In this document: piece after piece, positions 16,587 to 26,200 of the stretch | How positions within the stretch are numbered: position 1 is the first letter of the stretch | Layout of the letters: each line of letters begins with the position of its first letter | Origin: JAZLJD01 sp045617725 | GTDB lineage: Bacteria > Bacillota > Clostridia > Lachnospirales > Lachnospiraceae | Direction of reading: 5' to 3' | DNA: 43,683 nucleotides | Assembly (NCBI GenBank): GCA_045617725.1 | Contig: JAZLJD010000010.1 | Coordinates: 1-43,683, forward strand | Notes under the pieces: model-generated | Databases searched by the model: none | Seen by the model: only the letters and a program-made list of their open reading frames with translations | Told to the model about the DNA's origin: nothing | Position numbers and translations under genes: made by a program

Positions 16587-17285
16587 ATGAGATTTTTTAG
16601 CCCGGATGGGAAGTTGTATCAGTTTATAGCGAGACTATGGGATATCATTGTCTTGAATTTTTGTTGGTTTATAACGGGAGGACTGCCTGCCGTCTTAGGA
16701 TTCTTTTTGGCACAGCTTAGTGGGATGAACGGATTTTACGCAATTTGTCTGATTTCCCTTATTACGTTTGGACCGGCAACGATCAGCGCCTGCTCGATTC
16801 TGCTTAAGATGGTAGATGATACGGAAGGGTATATGTTTAAGCCGTTTTTCCGCGGGTTTAAGGAAAATTTCAGACAGGGTGTTCCGATGGGAGCCTTCGC
16901 CATTCTGGTATTTCTTGCAGCTTACACGGAACTTTATGTTTTGTCCCATCAGATGGGAATTGTTGCATTCTTTGTGCTGGGTGTGTTCACCTTGGTGATC
17001 GGTATGGTTATGCTGCCGCTTGCATTCCCTCTGGCGGCCAGATATGAGAATAAGATGATGAATCACCTTAGAAACGGATTCCGTATCAGCATGAAGTTCT
17101 TCGGTCGGACGCTGCTTATGTGGCTCGTCCTGCTCTTTGAAATAGTGCTGTTTTTGTGGAATGCAAAGACCCAAACGGTAGGTCTGTTTGTTGGGCCTAT
17201 GGTCGTCATGTTTACCGTGTGTGGATTCGCACTCCCTATGTTCCGAAAGCTGGAAGCGGACGGTGGCAGCGTGGCCCAAAAGTAA
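16587..17285 (+). CDS. YesL-like DUF624 membrane protein
   Basis: 232 residues, about five hydrophobic helices. The opening RFFSPDGKLYQFIARLWDIIVLN and WFITGGLPAVLGFF are typical of the DUF624/YesL family. These proteins are almost always found beside YesM/YesN regulators and CUT1 sugar transporters; their molecular role is unknown. The ATG at 16587 follows TGGAG at 6-7 bases; an ATG 12 bases earlier (16575) has no ribosome binding site. The gene ends 7 bp from the end of the convergent YesN-like gene. Confidence 0.88.
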   Translation: MRFFSPDGKLYQFIARLWDIIVLNFCWFITGGLPAVLGFFLAQLSGMNGFYAICLISLITFGPATISACSILLKMVDDTEGYMFKPFFRGFKENFRQGVPMGAFAILVFLAAYTELYVLSHQMGIVAFFVLGVFTLVIGMVMLPLAFPLAARYENKMMNHLRNGFRISMKFFGRTLLMWLVLLFEIVLFLWNAKTQTVGLFVGPMVVMFTVCGFALPMFRKLEADGGSVAQK

Positions 17286-17292
17286 GGGGCAA

Positions 17293-18873
17293 TTATTCAT
17301 CAAAACTTCCGTCGTCGGAGAGTCCCTGTTCCTCAAGGACTGTTTTACGATATTCGGCGGGAGATACGTGTACGTATTTTTTGAACTTTTTGTGGAAGTA
17401 ATCCACATTCCTATAACCGACCTTTTCGGCAATTTCGTAGATTTTAAGGCGGTTTTCAACGATGAGTGCCTTGGCGGCATTAATGCGGATATGGTCCACA
17501 TAGTTGTTGAAATTCTCACCCACCGTCTTTGAGAAAATCTTGCCGAGGTAAGCAGCATTGTACCCGAACAGAGGTGCGATGCTTTCGAGTTTCAGATTAT
17601 TCCAATAGTTGTGAGCTATATAATAAAGAATATCATCCAAAATACTGTCGCGATTGGAATTGCCGATGGAATTCATGATTAGTTCGAACTGTTCATCAAG
17701 GTATTCAATAATCTCATAGAGATAGCATTTGGATTTGATAATCTCAATTATTTCGGTATTTCCGGGAACCGGTATTTCCATCGTCGCATAGTTATGACGG
17801 ATGTTCTCCTTAATCCGAAGGAAGAGGTCTGTCAAAAACAAATATATGGAAGTGACTTCATCACTTACTTCGCTTAAGTACGCGGTTACCTCCTCAAGGG
17901 ATGCGGTAATCATCTTGCGGTTATACGCCTGAATGTAGTCCGTGATTATGTCGCAGAAGTAATCCATACGTGCAGGATTCAGCGTCTCGATGCTGCTATC
18001 GAAAGCGGGGAGATCGGTATACCCTAAAGTATGCTGGCCTCTTTCACAGAAAAATCGGCGGGACAGAAGCTTTTTGGCCTGATTATAGGAAAGCGGTAAG
18101 GAAGACAGTGTGTTGACCGGTGAACCGTAGGCAAAAAAGAAAGTATCCATAGGGGAATTCTTCTGCGGTGGCGTAGTCTTGTAATGGGATACGAAATGGT
18201 TAAATCGGGAAAGGGCAAAATCTCCCTTGAGAAGAAGGACATTCTTGCCTCCCGTGACGAAATGATCCAGGGAAGAATTGCCGCTCGTGCCCATGTTGAG
18301 CATATCGGCAAGCTGGTAAGGCATGGACTCTCCACCACGGAATTCTTCATAAATAACTACCTGATAGACATCCGAAACAAGACCCAGTTCACTCAGGTCA
18401 AGGAGAGAAATATCCGCGGTGCCCATCATAAGGTCTTCAAGAATCTCGCGGCGAGCTTTCGCACGATAGTGAGAGAGTACCTTCGTGTTGGTATTCTCTT
18501 TGGCAATTTCTGCATAAAGCTGCGTAACGATACGTTGCAGTTCCTCCTCATCAATGGGTTTGGTGAGGTAATCCGTTACATTGTAGCGAATGGCCTGCTT
18601 GGCATATTTGAAGTCGGAATAGCCGCTGAGTATGATAATCCGTCCATTGTAACCCTGGGCACGCAGAATCTTGATTACTTCCAAACCATGCATTTTGGGC
18701 ATACGAATATCCAGAATGCACAGGCTGGGACGAAGGGCGAGAATCTGCTGCAGTGCATCCTCACCATTGGCAGCATCCCCGACGATGTGAAAGCCCAATG
18801 CTTCCCAATTGATAATCACTTTTAAACCGTCACGAATTGCCTGCTCATCATCGGCAAAAAATACTGTTTCCAT
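17293..18873 (-). CDS. YesN-like response regulator (REC + AraC-type HTH)
   Basis: 526 residues. An N-terminal receiver domain (about 1-120) has acidic pocket Asp8/Asp9, phospho-acceptor Asp55 (CILDIRMPKMHG) and Lys of DYLTKPID. A middle region of about 270 residues has no named domain. The C-terminal AraC double helix-turn-helix (about 420-515) includes LESIAPLFGYNAAYLGKIF and KIYEIAEKVGYRNVDYFHKKFKK. It is the natural partner of the YesM-like kinase at 5891-7714 and should activate the enzyme and transporter genes between them. It is encoded on the opposite strand, convergent with the YesL-like gene and divergent from the second binding-protein gene, with GCGGAGG upstream of its ATG. Confidence 0.93.
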   Translation of the reverse strand: METVFFADDEQAIRDGLKVIINWEALGFHIVGDAANGEDALQQILALRPSLCILDIRMPKMHGLEVIKILRAQGYNGRIIILSGYSDFKYAKQAIRYNVTDYLTKPIDEEELQRIVTQLYAEIAKENTNTKVLSHYRAKARREILEDLMMGTADISLLDLSELGLVSDVYQVVIYEEFRGGESMPYQLADMLNMGTSGNSSLDHFVTGGKNVLLLKGDFALSRFNHFVSHYKTTPPQKNSPMDTFFFAYGSPVNTLSSLPLSYNQAKKLLSRRFFCERGQHTLGYTDLPAFDSSIETLNPARMDYFCDIITDYIQAYNRKMITASLEEVTAYLSEVSDEVTSIYLFLTDLFLRIKENIRHNYATMEIPVPGNTEIIEIIKSKCYLYEIIEYLDEQFELIMNSIGNSNRDSILDDILYYIAHNYWNNLKLESIAPLFGYNAAYLGKIFSKTVGENFNNYVDHIRINAAKALIVENRLKIYEIAEKVGYRNVDYFHKKFKKYVHVSPAEYRKTVLEEQGLSDDGSFDE

Positions 18874-18930
18874 GGAAACCTCCGCGAATATGTCATGTTT
18901 ACGGTGTTATTCCCTAAACGGGCACACAAA

Positions 18931-18936
18931 ATTATA
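18931..18936 (-). promoter_or_regulatory. Candidate -10 of YesN-like gene
   Basis: On the minus strand TATAAT lies about 58 bases upstream of the ATG at 18873. The hexamer TAGCAA, 17 bp further upstream, is a weak -35. Confidence 0.45.
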
Positions 18937-19041
18937 CATGAAAAATTAGTGAATTGCTACAAGACTAAAGTATGTTTTGTACTTATTATCTGATACAATA
19001 AACTCATAACCGAAAGATGCTTCTCCCTAAGGAGGCCCAAA

Positions 19042-20790
19042 ATGAAAAAGAGCAGTATTACAGCTAAATTTTTAAGTCTTTTCCTGGTCGCAGCACTTCT
19101 TTTTTTGAACGCGGGCTGCGGTCTCAATGATGGTTCCAAAAAGAAGAATTATTCCGAGTTTCTTACCATTACCGTGTATGATTCTCTGGCCAATTACGAG
19201 GGAATTCAAGCCGGCTGGTTTGCCCAAATTGTGAAGGACAAATTCAATATGGAACTGAGTATCATTGCACCCAACGTATCCAGCAACGGGGATGCTGCAT
19301 TTCGCGACCGTTTTGTTGCCGGAAATATCGGAGATTTGATTATTTGCTCCAATACCGGAGGCCAGCTCCAGGATATGGTGAATGCAGGCTTGGTTCTCGA
19401 TATGCGCCCGTATCTTGACCAGCACAGTGAGCTGCTTCATTACGAGAGTGCCATTGCCAACCTGAACGAACCGTTCAATGAGAAGAGGAAAAACTCTGTC
19501 TATGGGATTCCCACGAGCATATCCACGGAAGGCCCACTTACTCCCAGTGAGTCTGATACTCCCGATTATGGAGTTTATGTTCGTTATGACCTGTATAAGG
19601 AACTGGAATCCCCTAAGATTGCCACACTGGAGGATTTACTTCCGCTTCTGAAGAAGATGCAGGAGCTTTGCCCCGAAAGTGATTCCGGCAAGCCCACTTA
19701 CGCTTTTTCCATGTTTTCCGATTGGGACGGGAACATGTCCACGTTTGCCAAGCAACCCTGCTGTTTTTATGGTTATGACGAGCTGGGCTTTGCCCTTATA
19801 GATTACTCAGGAGAGCATGTGCAGAATATCCTCGACAAGGATTCTCTCTATTATCGTTCCCTGAAATTCTACAATGAGGCTTATAAATTGGGCCTTGTAG
19901 ACCCGGATTCGGCGCTTAACAATTATTCGGATGTCTTTGCAAAAACGCAGGATGGCCAGATTCTTTTTTCGCCGTGGCCGTGGCTCGGTCAGTCCGCATA
20001 TAATACGGAGGAACATATGAGCAAGGGTCAGGCCTTCATGTTTGTTCCGATTGAAGATGAGCAGATAGTAAGCTATGGTGCCAATGCATTCGGCTCCGGA
20101 GACGTGGTGGTCTGTGCGGGAAGTAAGGCGAAGGATCCCGAGCGTATTGTAGACTTTATTGAATGGCTCTATTCCAGTGAAGGAATTTATGCAGCCTGTG
20201 CGGCACGAAATCAGGCAACGGCAGGCCCGGAGGGATTGACATGGGAAGCTACGGACGAAGGTCCCGTGCTTACCGAATTCGGTTATAACGCATTCCTTAA
20301 AAACGGGGATATTGAAATCCCGGAGGAGTGGGGCACTGGAACATGGGCAGGCGGCGTATGTCAGCTTAATTTCACACCGGTAGCGGAAACCGAAAAAGAC
20401 GAACGCGGTTACCTCTATTATTACGACCGATGGGAATCCGTCAAAAAACTGGACCGCCATGAAATCGAGCAGGAGTGGATGTATGACTACAATTCCTTAA
20501 GCGTTATGGATTATGTGCAGGAACACAATCAATTGGGAATCACCCCTGCTACGAAAATCGTAAATGTATACGAAAGTCCCGAACTTGTTACGATTCGTAA
20601 CCAGTGTGGAAATGTTATTACGAGCTATTCCTGGAAGCTTGTTTTTGCCAAAGACGATGCGGAATTTGAAAGCCTTTTCGATGAAATGGTGCAAAAAGCC
20701 ATGTCATACGGCTACAGGGAAATCTGGGAATTTGATTATGCCAATGCCTTAAATGTGGGAAGAGAGCGTATGAAGGTATTGGGAATATAG
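19042..20790 (+). CDS. Extracellular solute-binding lipoprotein (CUT1 family), paralogue B
   Basis: 582 residues. The signal peptide ends LFLNAGC, a slightly unusual lipobox with Asn at -3. The sequence parallels the binding protein at 14597-16507: GIQAGWFAQIVKDKF, SDWDGNMSTFAKQ, KLGLVDPDS and WLGQSAYNTEEHMSKG. There is no permease next to it, so it probably feeds the same channel with a different ligand, or acts as a sugar sensor for the YesM-like kinase. It is divergent from the YesN-like gene (168 bp between starts), suggesting shared control. The ATG has AAGGAGG 6 bases upstream. It converges on the AraC gene with only 3 bases between stop codons. Confidence 0.9.
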   Translation: MKKSSITAKFLSLFLVAALLFLNAGCGLNDGSKKKNYSEFLTITVYDSLANYEGIQAGWFAQIVKDKFNMELSIIAPNVSSNGDAAFRDRFVAGNIGDLIICSNTGGQLQDMVNAGLVLDMRPYLDQHSELLHYESAIANLNEPFNEKRKNSVYGIPTSISTEGPLTPSESDTPDYGVYVRYDLYKELESPKIATLEDLLPLLKKMQELCPESDSGKPTYAFSMFSDWDGNMSTFAKQPCCFYGYDELGFALIDYSGEHVQNILDKDSLYYRSLKFYNEAYKLGLVDPDSALNNYSDVFAKTQDGQILFSPWPWLGQSAYNTEEHMSKGQAFMFVPIEDEQIVSYGANAFGSGDVVVCAGSKAKDPERIVDFIEWLYSSEGIYAACAARNQATAGPEGLTWEATDEGPVLTEFGYNAFLKNGDIEIPEEWGTGTWAGGVCQLNFTPVAETEKDERGYLYYYDRWESVKKLDRHEIEQEWMYDYNSLSVMDYVQEHNQLGITPATKIVNVYESPELVTIRNQCGNVITSYSWKLVFAKDDAEFESLFDEMVQKAMSYGYREIWEFDYANALNVGRERMKVLGI

Positions 20791-20793
20791 ACC

Positions 20794-21609
20794 TTAGGAC
20801 GATATGGTACGCCTGAACTGCGTAGGAGAAATGCCTTCATAGCGTTTAAACAACTTGCAAAAATAGCTGGAAGTGCAGAATCCGCATTCATATGCAATCT
20901 CTTCGATGGTGTCTTGGGAATTAATTAACAATTCCTTCGAATACTGAAGCTTCTTTTTGGCAATATACTCCATAGGGCGTGTATTAAGAGAAGTACGAAA
21001 CAAAAGGCACAGATGCTGTTTTGTTATATTGCACAGGCCGCACAATTCGTCCATGCCGATCGATTCCTTGAAATGCATGTTTATATAATCGATGGCCTTA
21101 ATCAGGACAGGATTATGGATGGATGCATTGTCCTTGTGCGAAATGAGTCTGTTAAATTCTATTAAAAAATCATACAAATATCCCGATGCCCGGTAATTTC
21201 CGTACAGGGAATCCGAACGGATCGAGTCGTGCATGGAACGGAAAATGGTTTCCAGTGCATGCGTTTCCGTCAGTTTATATACGGCTGCATCCGTAAGATG
21301 AAACTGTGACAGTAAACCCGGCAAGGCATCCCCACCGGGAACAATCCAGTGAATGTCCCAGATTTCTTCATTGGGGTAGTATTCATGCGGGTAATCCGTC
21401 GGAAGAAAAATCGCGGTATATGGGAGTATAAGGTGCGTAATATTGTCAATAATCAGGGTACCACTGCCTCTTGTACAGAACAGTATTTGAGGACAGGGGT
21501 ACCCGTTTTTTCTTATGATATGTTCCTGACAATGCTGCAAGCCCATATTAATAAGATATAACGGAAGATTTCTTTCATCGCCTATAATAGGATAATCACA
21601 ATAAAACAA
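20794..21609 (-). CDS. AraC-family transcriptional regulator
   Basis: About 271 residues with an N-terminal cupin-like sensing half (QILFCTRGSGTLII, LPTDYPHEYYP) and a C-terminal double helix-turn-helix (MDELCGLCNITKQHLCLLFR and EEIAYECGFCTSSYFCKLFKR). It is divergent from the GH29-GH2 operon and probably regulates it in response to a sugar. No ATG exists near the start. I choose TTG at 21609 because GGGG lies exactly 7 bases upstream, the same spacing as for the CotH gene behind the other repeat copy. An in-frame TTG at 21630, inside the repeat, would add seven residues and has no ribosome binding site. Start uncertain, family secure. Confidence 0.87.
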   Translation of the reverse strand: MFYCDYPIIGDERNLPLYLINMGLQHCQEHIIRKNGYPCPQILFCTRGSGTLIIDNITHLILPYTAIFLPTDYPHEYYPNEEIWDIHWIVPGGDALPGLLSQFHLTDAAVYKLTETHALETIFRSMHDSIRSDSLYGNYRASGYLYDFLIEFNRLISHKDNASIHNPVLIKAIDYINMHFKESIGMDELCGLCNITKQHLCLLFRTSLNTRPMEYIAKKKLQYSKELLINSQDTIEEIAYECGFCTSSYFCKLFKRYEGISPTQFRRTISS

Positions 21610-21611
21610 AA

Positions 21612-21724
21612 TAATCCCCGCATTTCGCAATCCGGTATATTTAGCCCTTCACTGCATTGCAGCGAAGCTGCTACGGATTGCGACACAAAGTGTCGCGTGA
21701 AAAATGCCTGCATTTTTCACACTA
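21612..21724 (-). repeat. 113-bp structured dispersed repeat, copy 2 (leader of AraC gene)
   Basis: Reverse complement of 2194-2306 with only three differences (matching copy-1 positions 2251, 2259 and 2263). It sits in the same relation to the downstream gene: its last bases, GCGGGG then ATT, form the ribosome binding site of the AraC gene. The three hairpins are all kept. Confidence 0.9.
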
Positions 21725-21743
21725 TCACCTCAATATTCATATT

Positions 21744-21753
21744 GTTATATAAC
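21744..21753. promoter_or_regulatory. Palindrome in AraC/GH29 divergent region
   Basis: GTTATATAAC, within ATTGTTATATAACCAT. It resembles ATTGGTATAACCAAT in the other AraC/glycosidase divergent region (34155-34169). Possible operator. Confidence 0.35.
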
Positions 21754-21807
21754 CATAATACTGTTTAATGACAGAACCGTCAAAGAAAATTATAGTAATC
21801 TCATAAT

Positions 21808-21829
21808 AGCGGGTATTTTAGAACCCGCT
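21808..21829 (+). promoter_or_regulatory. Hairpin just upstream of the GH29 ribosome binding site
   Basis: Stem AGCGGGT / ACCCGCT with an 8-base loop (21808-21814 with 21823-21829), ending 2 bases before ACAGGAGGAG. It may tune translation or stabilise the 5' end of the message. Confidence 0.4.
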
Positions 21830-21848
21830 TACAGGAGGAGGGACACTT

Positions 21849-23249
21849 TTGATTACAGAGGATGAAAAATTAATAACGGTAGTACCGACCGAGCGACAGA
21901 TTCGGTTTCAGGAATTGGAATTCTATGCATTCGTGCATTTTACCGTCAACACCTTCACGGATAAAGAGTGGGGAGACGGAACGGAAGACCCCGGAATATT
22001 TAATCCTGTGAAACTCAATGCGGAGCAATGGGTTGTAAACATTAAGGCAGCCGGAATGAAGGGCCTGATTCTGACCTGCAAGCATCATGATGGTTTTTGT
22101 CTGTGGCCCAGCAAATACACGAAGCATACGGTCGCTGCTTCCCCTTATAAGGATGGAAAGGGCGATGTGGTTAAGGAGGTCTCCGAGGCCTGCCGAAAGT
22201 ATGGAATAAAGTTTGGCGTTTATCTTTCGCCCTGGGATCGAAATTGTGAGCTCTATGGACGGGGCAAGGAATACGATGACTTCTTTATCTGCCAGCTTAC
22301 GGAACTTCTGACCGGTTATGGCGACGTCTTCTCAGTATGGTTTGACGGAGCATGCGGAGAAGGTCCGAACGGCAAAAAGCAATACTATGACTGGGAGCGA
22401 TACTATCAGAAAATCCGTGAACTCCAGCCGAATGCGTGCATTTCCGTGTGCGGTCCGGATGTAAGGTGGTGCGGAAACGAAGCCGGGCACACCAGAGTGG
22501 CTGAATGGAGCGTAGTGCCGGAACGTGCCAAGGACAGCGAAATCATCGCGGAAAAAAGCCAGCAGGAGGATAGCGAAGAGTTTCGCCAAAGAAGAGTGGA
22601 TGCCAGGGATGAGGATTTGGGCAGTAGGGAAATTCTACAGAATGAAGAACGCCTTATATGGTACCCCGCGGAGGTCAATACTTCGATTCGCCCAGGCTGG
22701 TTCTACCATGCGTATGAAGACGATAAGGTAAGAGATTTGGAGGAACTTCTGCATATTTACATAAATTCCGTTGGCGGAAATGCAACATTTTTATTGAATA
22801 TACCACCCACACCGGAAGGTCTGTTCCATGAGAATGATTGTGTAAGATTAAAAGAAATAGGAGCTTTTCTTAAGAAGGCTTTCAAAAATAACCTGATGGA
22901 AGAAGCGGTCATTGCCTCAAACGGAACCGGAGTTGAGAACATCCGGGAAGATACTTATGAAACCCGTTTTTGGGGACAGAGGTACGATGAAACACATCTC
23001 ACTGCCCGTTGGAAGGAACCGGTCCTTTTGACATTCATTGTACTGAAAGAGGATATTCATTTTAGCCAGAGAATCGAAAGCTTTAAGGTAGAAGCACGTG
23101 TTGCCGGGAAATTTAAGACATTATATGAAGGAACCGTGGTCGGCCATAAGAAAATCGTAGCACTTGCCCCGACGGTAACGGATGCGATTCGTATCACCGT
23201 TACGGACAGCAGAATGGAACCGGCCATTTCCTTTATAGGAATTTATTGA
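21849..23249 (+). CDS. Alpha-L-fucosidase, GH29
   Basis: 466 residues without a signal peptide, so cytoplasmic. GH29 features are plain: FYAFVHFTVNTFTDKEWGDG, then AGMKGLILTCKHHDGFCLWPSKYT and FGVYLSPWDRN. The nucleophile is Asp166 in VFSVWFDGACGEG. The end holds a beta-sandwich domain. It would release L-fucose from fucosylated oligosaccharides such as xyloglucan side chains or host glycans. The start is TTG at 21849, supported by a very strong ACAGGAGGAG at about 9-10 bases, with no ATG in range. The GH2 gene follows 17 bp later with its own GAGAGGAG, so they form an operon controlled by the divergent AraC gene. Confidence 0.92.
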   Translation: MITEDEKLITVVPTERQIRFQELEFYAFVHFTVNTFTDKEWGDGTEDPGIFNPVKLNAEQWVVNIKAAGMKGLILTCKHHDGFCLWPSKYTKHTVAASPYKDGKGDVVKEVSEACRKYGIKFGVYLSPWDRNCELYGRGKEYDDFFICQLTELLTGYGDVFSVWFDGACGEGPNGKKQYYDWERYYQKIRELQPNACISVCGPDVRWCGNEAGHTRVAEWSVVPERAKDSEIIAEKSQQEDSEEFRQRRVDARDEDLGSREILQNEERLIWYPAEVNTSIRPGWFYHAYEDDKVRDLEELLHIYINSVGGNATFLLNIPPTPEGLFHENDCVRLKEIGAFLKKAFKNNLMEEAVIASNGTGVENIREDTYETRFWGQRYDETHLTARWKEPVLLTFIVLKEDIHFSQRIESFKVEARVAGKFKTLYEGTVVGHKKIVALAPTVTDAIRITVTDSRMEPAISFIGIY

Positions 23250-23266
23250 TGAGAGGAGCTTGAAAG

Positions 23267-26200
23267 ATGAACTTAGCAGATATAGCATCCCGTGGCAGCG
23301 CCAAAAGCAAAATGATTTACCATGAGAACCCTAATGAGCTGCACGTTAATACGCTCGATAAACACGCATACTTTATTCCTTTTTCCGAGGGACAGGATCC
23401 TTTTGCAGGCAGAGAGGAATCCTCATGCTTTGAACTTCTGAACGGAGACTGGGGCTTTCGTTATTTTGACAGCGTAATCGATTTAGAGGATGAATTTACC
23501 AAAGTACTTCCCAAGGATACCATTTCCGTGCCATCCAACTGGCAGCTTCATGGGTACGATAAACCGCAGTATACAAATATCGCATATCCCATCACGTTTG
23601 ATCCGCCCTATGTCCCGGATGAAACGCCGGTGGGCATCTATTACAGAGACTATGAGTATACCCCTGACAAAAAGGATAGAATTCTGGTGTTCGAAGGCGT
23701 GGACAGCTGCTTGTATCTTTATGTCAATGACCGCTTTGTCGGATATTCGCAGGTATCCCATTGTACGTCCGAGTTTGATATCACATCCTTTTTGGCGCCC
23801 GGGAAGAATAAAATAACCGTAGCAGTCCTGAAATGGTGCGACGGAACCTACCTTGAGGATCAGGATAAGTACCGTATGTCCGGAATATTCCGTGATGTGT
23901 ACGTGCTCAGCCGGCCGAAGAAGCGTTTACGGGATTATGTGATAAAAACAATCTTAAATAAAGAGAAGACGGAAGCGGACCTCGAACTGACCGTGTCGGG
24001 AATCGACATTAAGGCTGAGCTTTTTGATTCAAACGGCAGAATGGTTGCTACGACGAAGGTGTGTGCCGGGGACATGGGAATCATGCATGTGGACAAGCCT
24101 ATGCTTTGGTCTGCCGAGATGCCTTCGCTCTATACTCTCAAAATCATGGCCGGAGAAGAATGCATCGGCGAAAAAGTAGGCTTTCGCGATATTGTAATTG
24201 AGAAGGGCGTCGTAAAAATAAACGGCGTTCCCGTTAAATTCCGGGGCGTGAACCGACATGACAGCTATCCGGATACCGGATTTTACTGCACGGTGGAGCA
24301 AATGAAGAAGGATATCGTGCTTATGAAACAGCACAATGTGAATGCAGTAAGAACGTCACATTATCCGAATTCCCCGTTGTTCTATAAGTTGTGTGATGAA
24401 TACGGCCTGTATGTGATTGACGAAGGGGATATGGAGTCACATGGCTGCGTCGAGGTCTATAACGATTTCCGATGGGTCTGGTCTGACGGGTACAGCGGAA
24501 TCGCCATGCTTGCTTCGGATGAGCGTTTTCGGAAAGCTATCCTGGATCGCTCGGAGAGCCTTGTAAAAAGAGACATCAATCGTCCCTGTGTTGTGTTCTG
24601 GTCCCTTGGAAACGAGAGCGGATATGGTACCAACATGGAGGCGGCCGGCAGAATGGTTAAGAACCTTGACGATACCAGACTGCTTCACTACGAAAGTACG
24701 CATAAACTCGATGATACTTCGGACGAGGTTTTGGATGTTGTTTCCGAGATGTATACCTCCCCGGAGGATATGAACCGTTTTTTGGAGAATAAGTCTGAGA
24801 AGCGCCCCTTCCTTCTGTGCGAGTATTGTCATGCGATGGGAAACGGTCCCGGGGATTTGGAGGACTATCATAAGGCATTCCATTCGAATGAAAGATTCTG
24901 CGGTGGTTTCGTATGGGAGTGGAGCGACCATGCCGTTATTTTGGGTAAAACATCGGATGGCAAAGTAAAGTATGGCTATGGCGGTGATTTTAACGAACGC
25001 CATCATGACAATAATTTCTGCATGGATGCACTTACGTTTCCCGACAGAACGCCGCATACCGGCCTTTTGGAACTGAAACAGGTCTATCGGCCGATTCGTG
25101 TCACAAGAGGCAAGACAGCGACGGAATTTATCTTTAAGAGTTTCCTGTGTCATTGCAAAGCAGGCGATTTTATGGATTATTATTATGAAATCTCCTTCGA
25201 TGGCATCTGCACAAAGAGCGAGCACATGAAGTTTGACATCGCGCCCCTCGGGAAAACGGTGGTGAAGGTACCGGAAGTCCTGGAATACAACGATAAAGCT
25301 GCTTATATCCGCTTTGTTTTTGTCGCCAAAAAGGACTTAAGCTACTGCAAAAAAGGATATGAAATATGCTTTGAACAGATAGAACTTTTTACGGAGAAGC
25401 CTTACGAGAAAGAGAAGCAGGCAGAGAATCGGAACGCCGGAGCAACAGGTAAGATAAGTGTAGAAGCACTGCGTATCGACGTGGATTTTGGCACCTTACG
25501 CTATAGCTATGACCGCAGGAAATGCTGCTTTGATTCCATCAAACATAACGGCAGGGAATTGCTTGATGCGCCCCTTAATTTCAATTTTTTCCGTGCACCG
25601 ATTGATAATGACACGATGCGGGGAGACTGGTACAGAGCACATCTTAATGATTATGTTGTAAAAGGCTATGAGGTAAAGGTTTTAGAAACCGACGGCGGCG
25701 TTGAAATCCGCCGGAAGCAGTCCTTCGGCTGGAGTATTTATCAGCCTATTGCGTATATGAATGTGGTATATTGTCTTTCGAATCAGGGAATGGATATATA
25801 TTGTGAGGTGGAAACCGGCAACAAGGTTAGTTTTTTGCCTCGGTTTGGAATCCGCCTTTTTATGCCTAAGCGTTTTACTAAGGTTTCCTATTACGGATAC
25901 GGACCTACGGAAAGCTACATTGACAAGCACGAGGCCTGCTATATGGGCAATTTTGAGGCTGAAATCCGGGATATGCATGAAGATTACATCAAGCCTCAGG
26001 AGAATTCCTCGCATTTTGGCTGCAAGTATGTATGTGTAACGGATGACGAAACAGAGATTACCTTTACTTCCAAGGAAGGACTTTCCTTCAATGCTTCGGA
26101 GTATACGCAGGAGGAACTTGCCTCAAAAAGACATAATTTTGACCTTGTAAAAAGCGAAAGCAACATCTTGTGCGTGGATTACAGAATGGCGGGAGTGGGC

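Noticed and set aside
18184..18825. 213-codon frame opposite the YesN-like regulator
   Set aside because: Entirely within the receiver and linker coding region of a well-supported gene; no ribosome binding site or family motif.
24437..25225. 262-codon frame opposite the first GH2 gene
   Set aside because: Shadow of a conserved barrel domain; no support.
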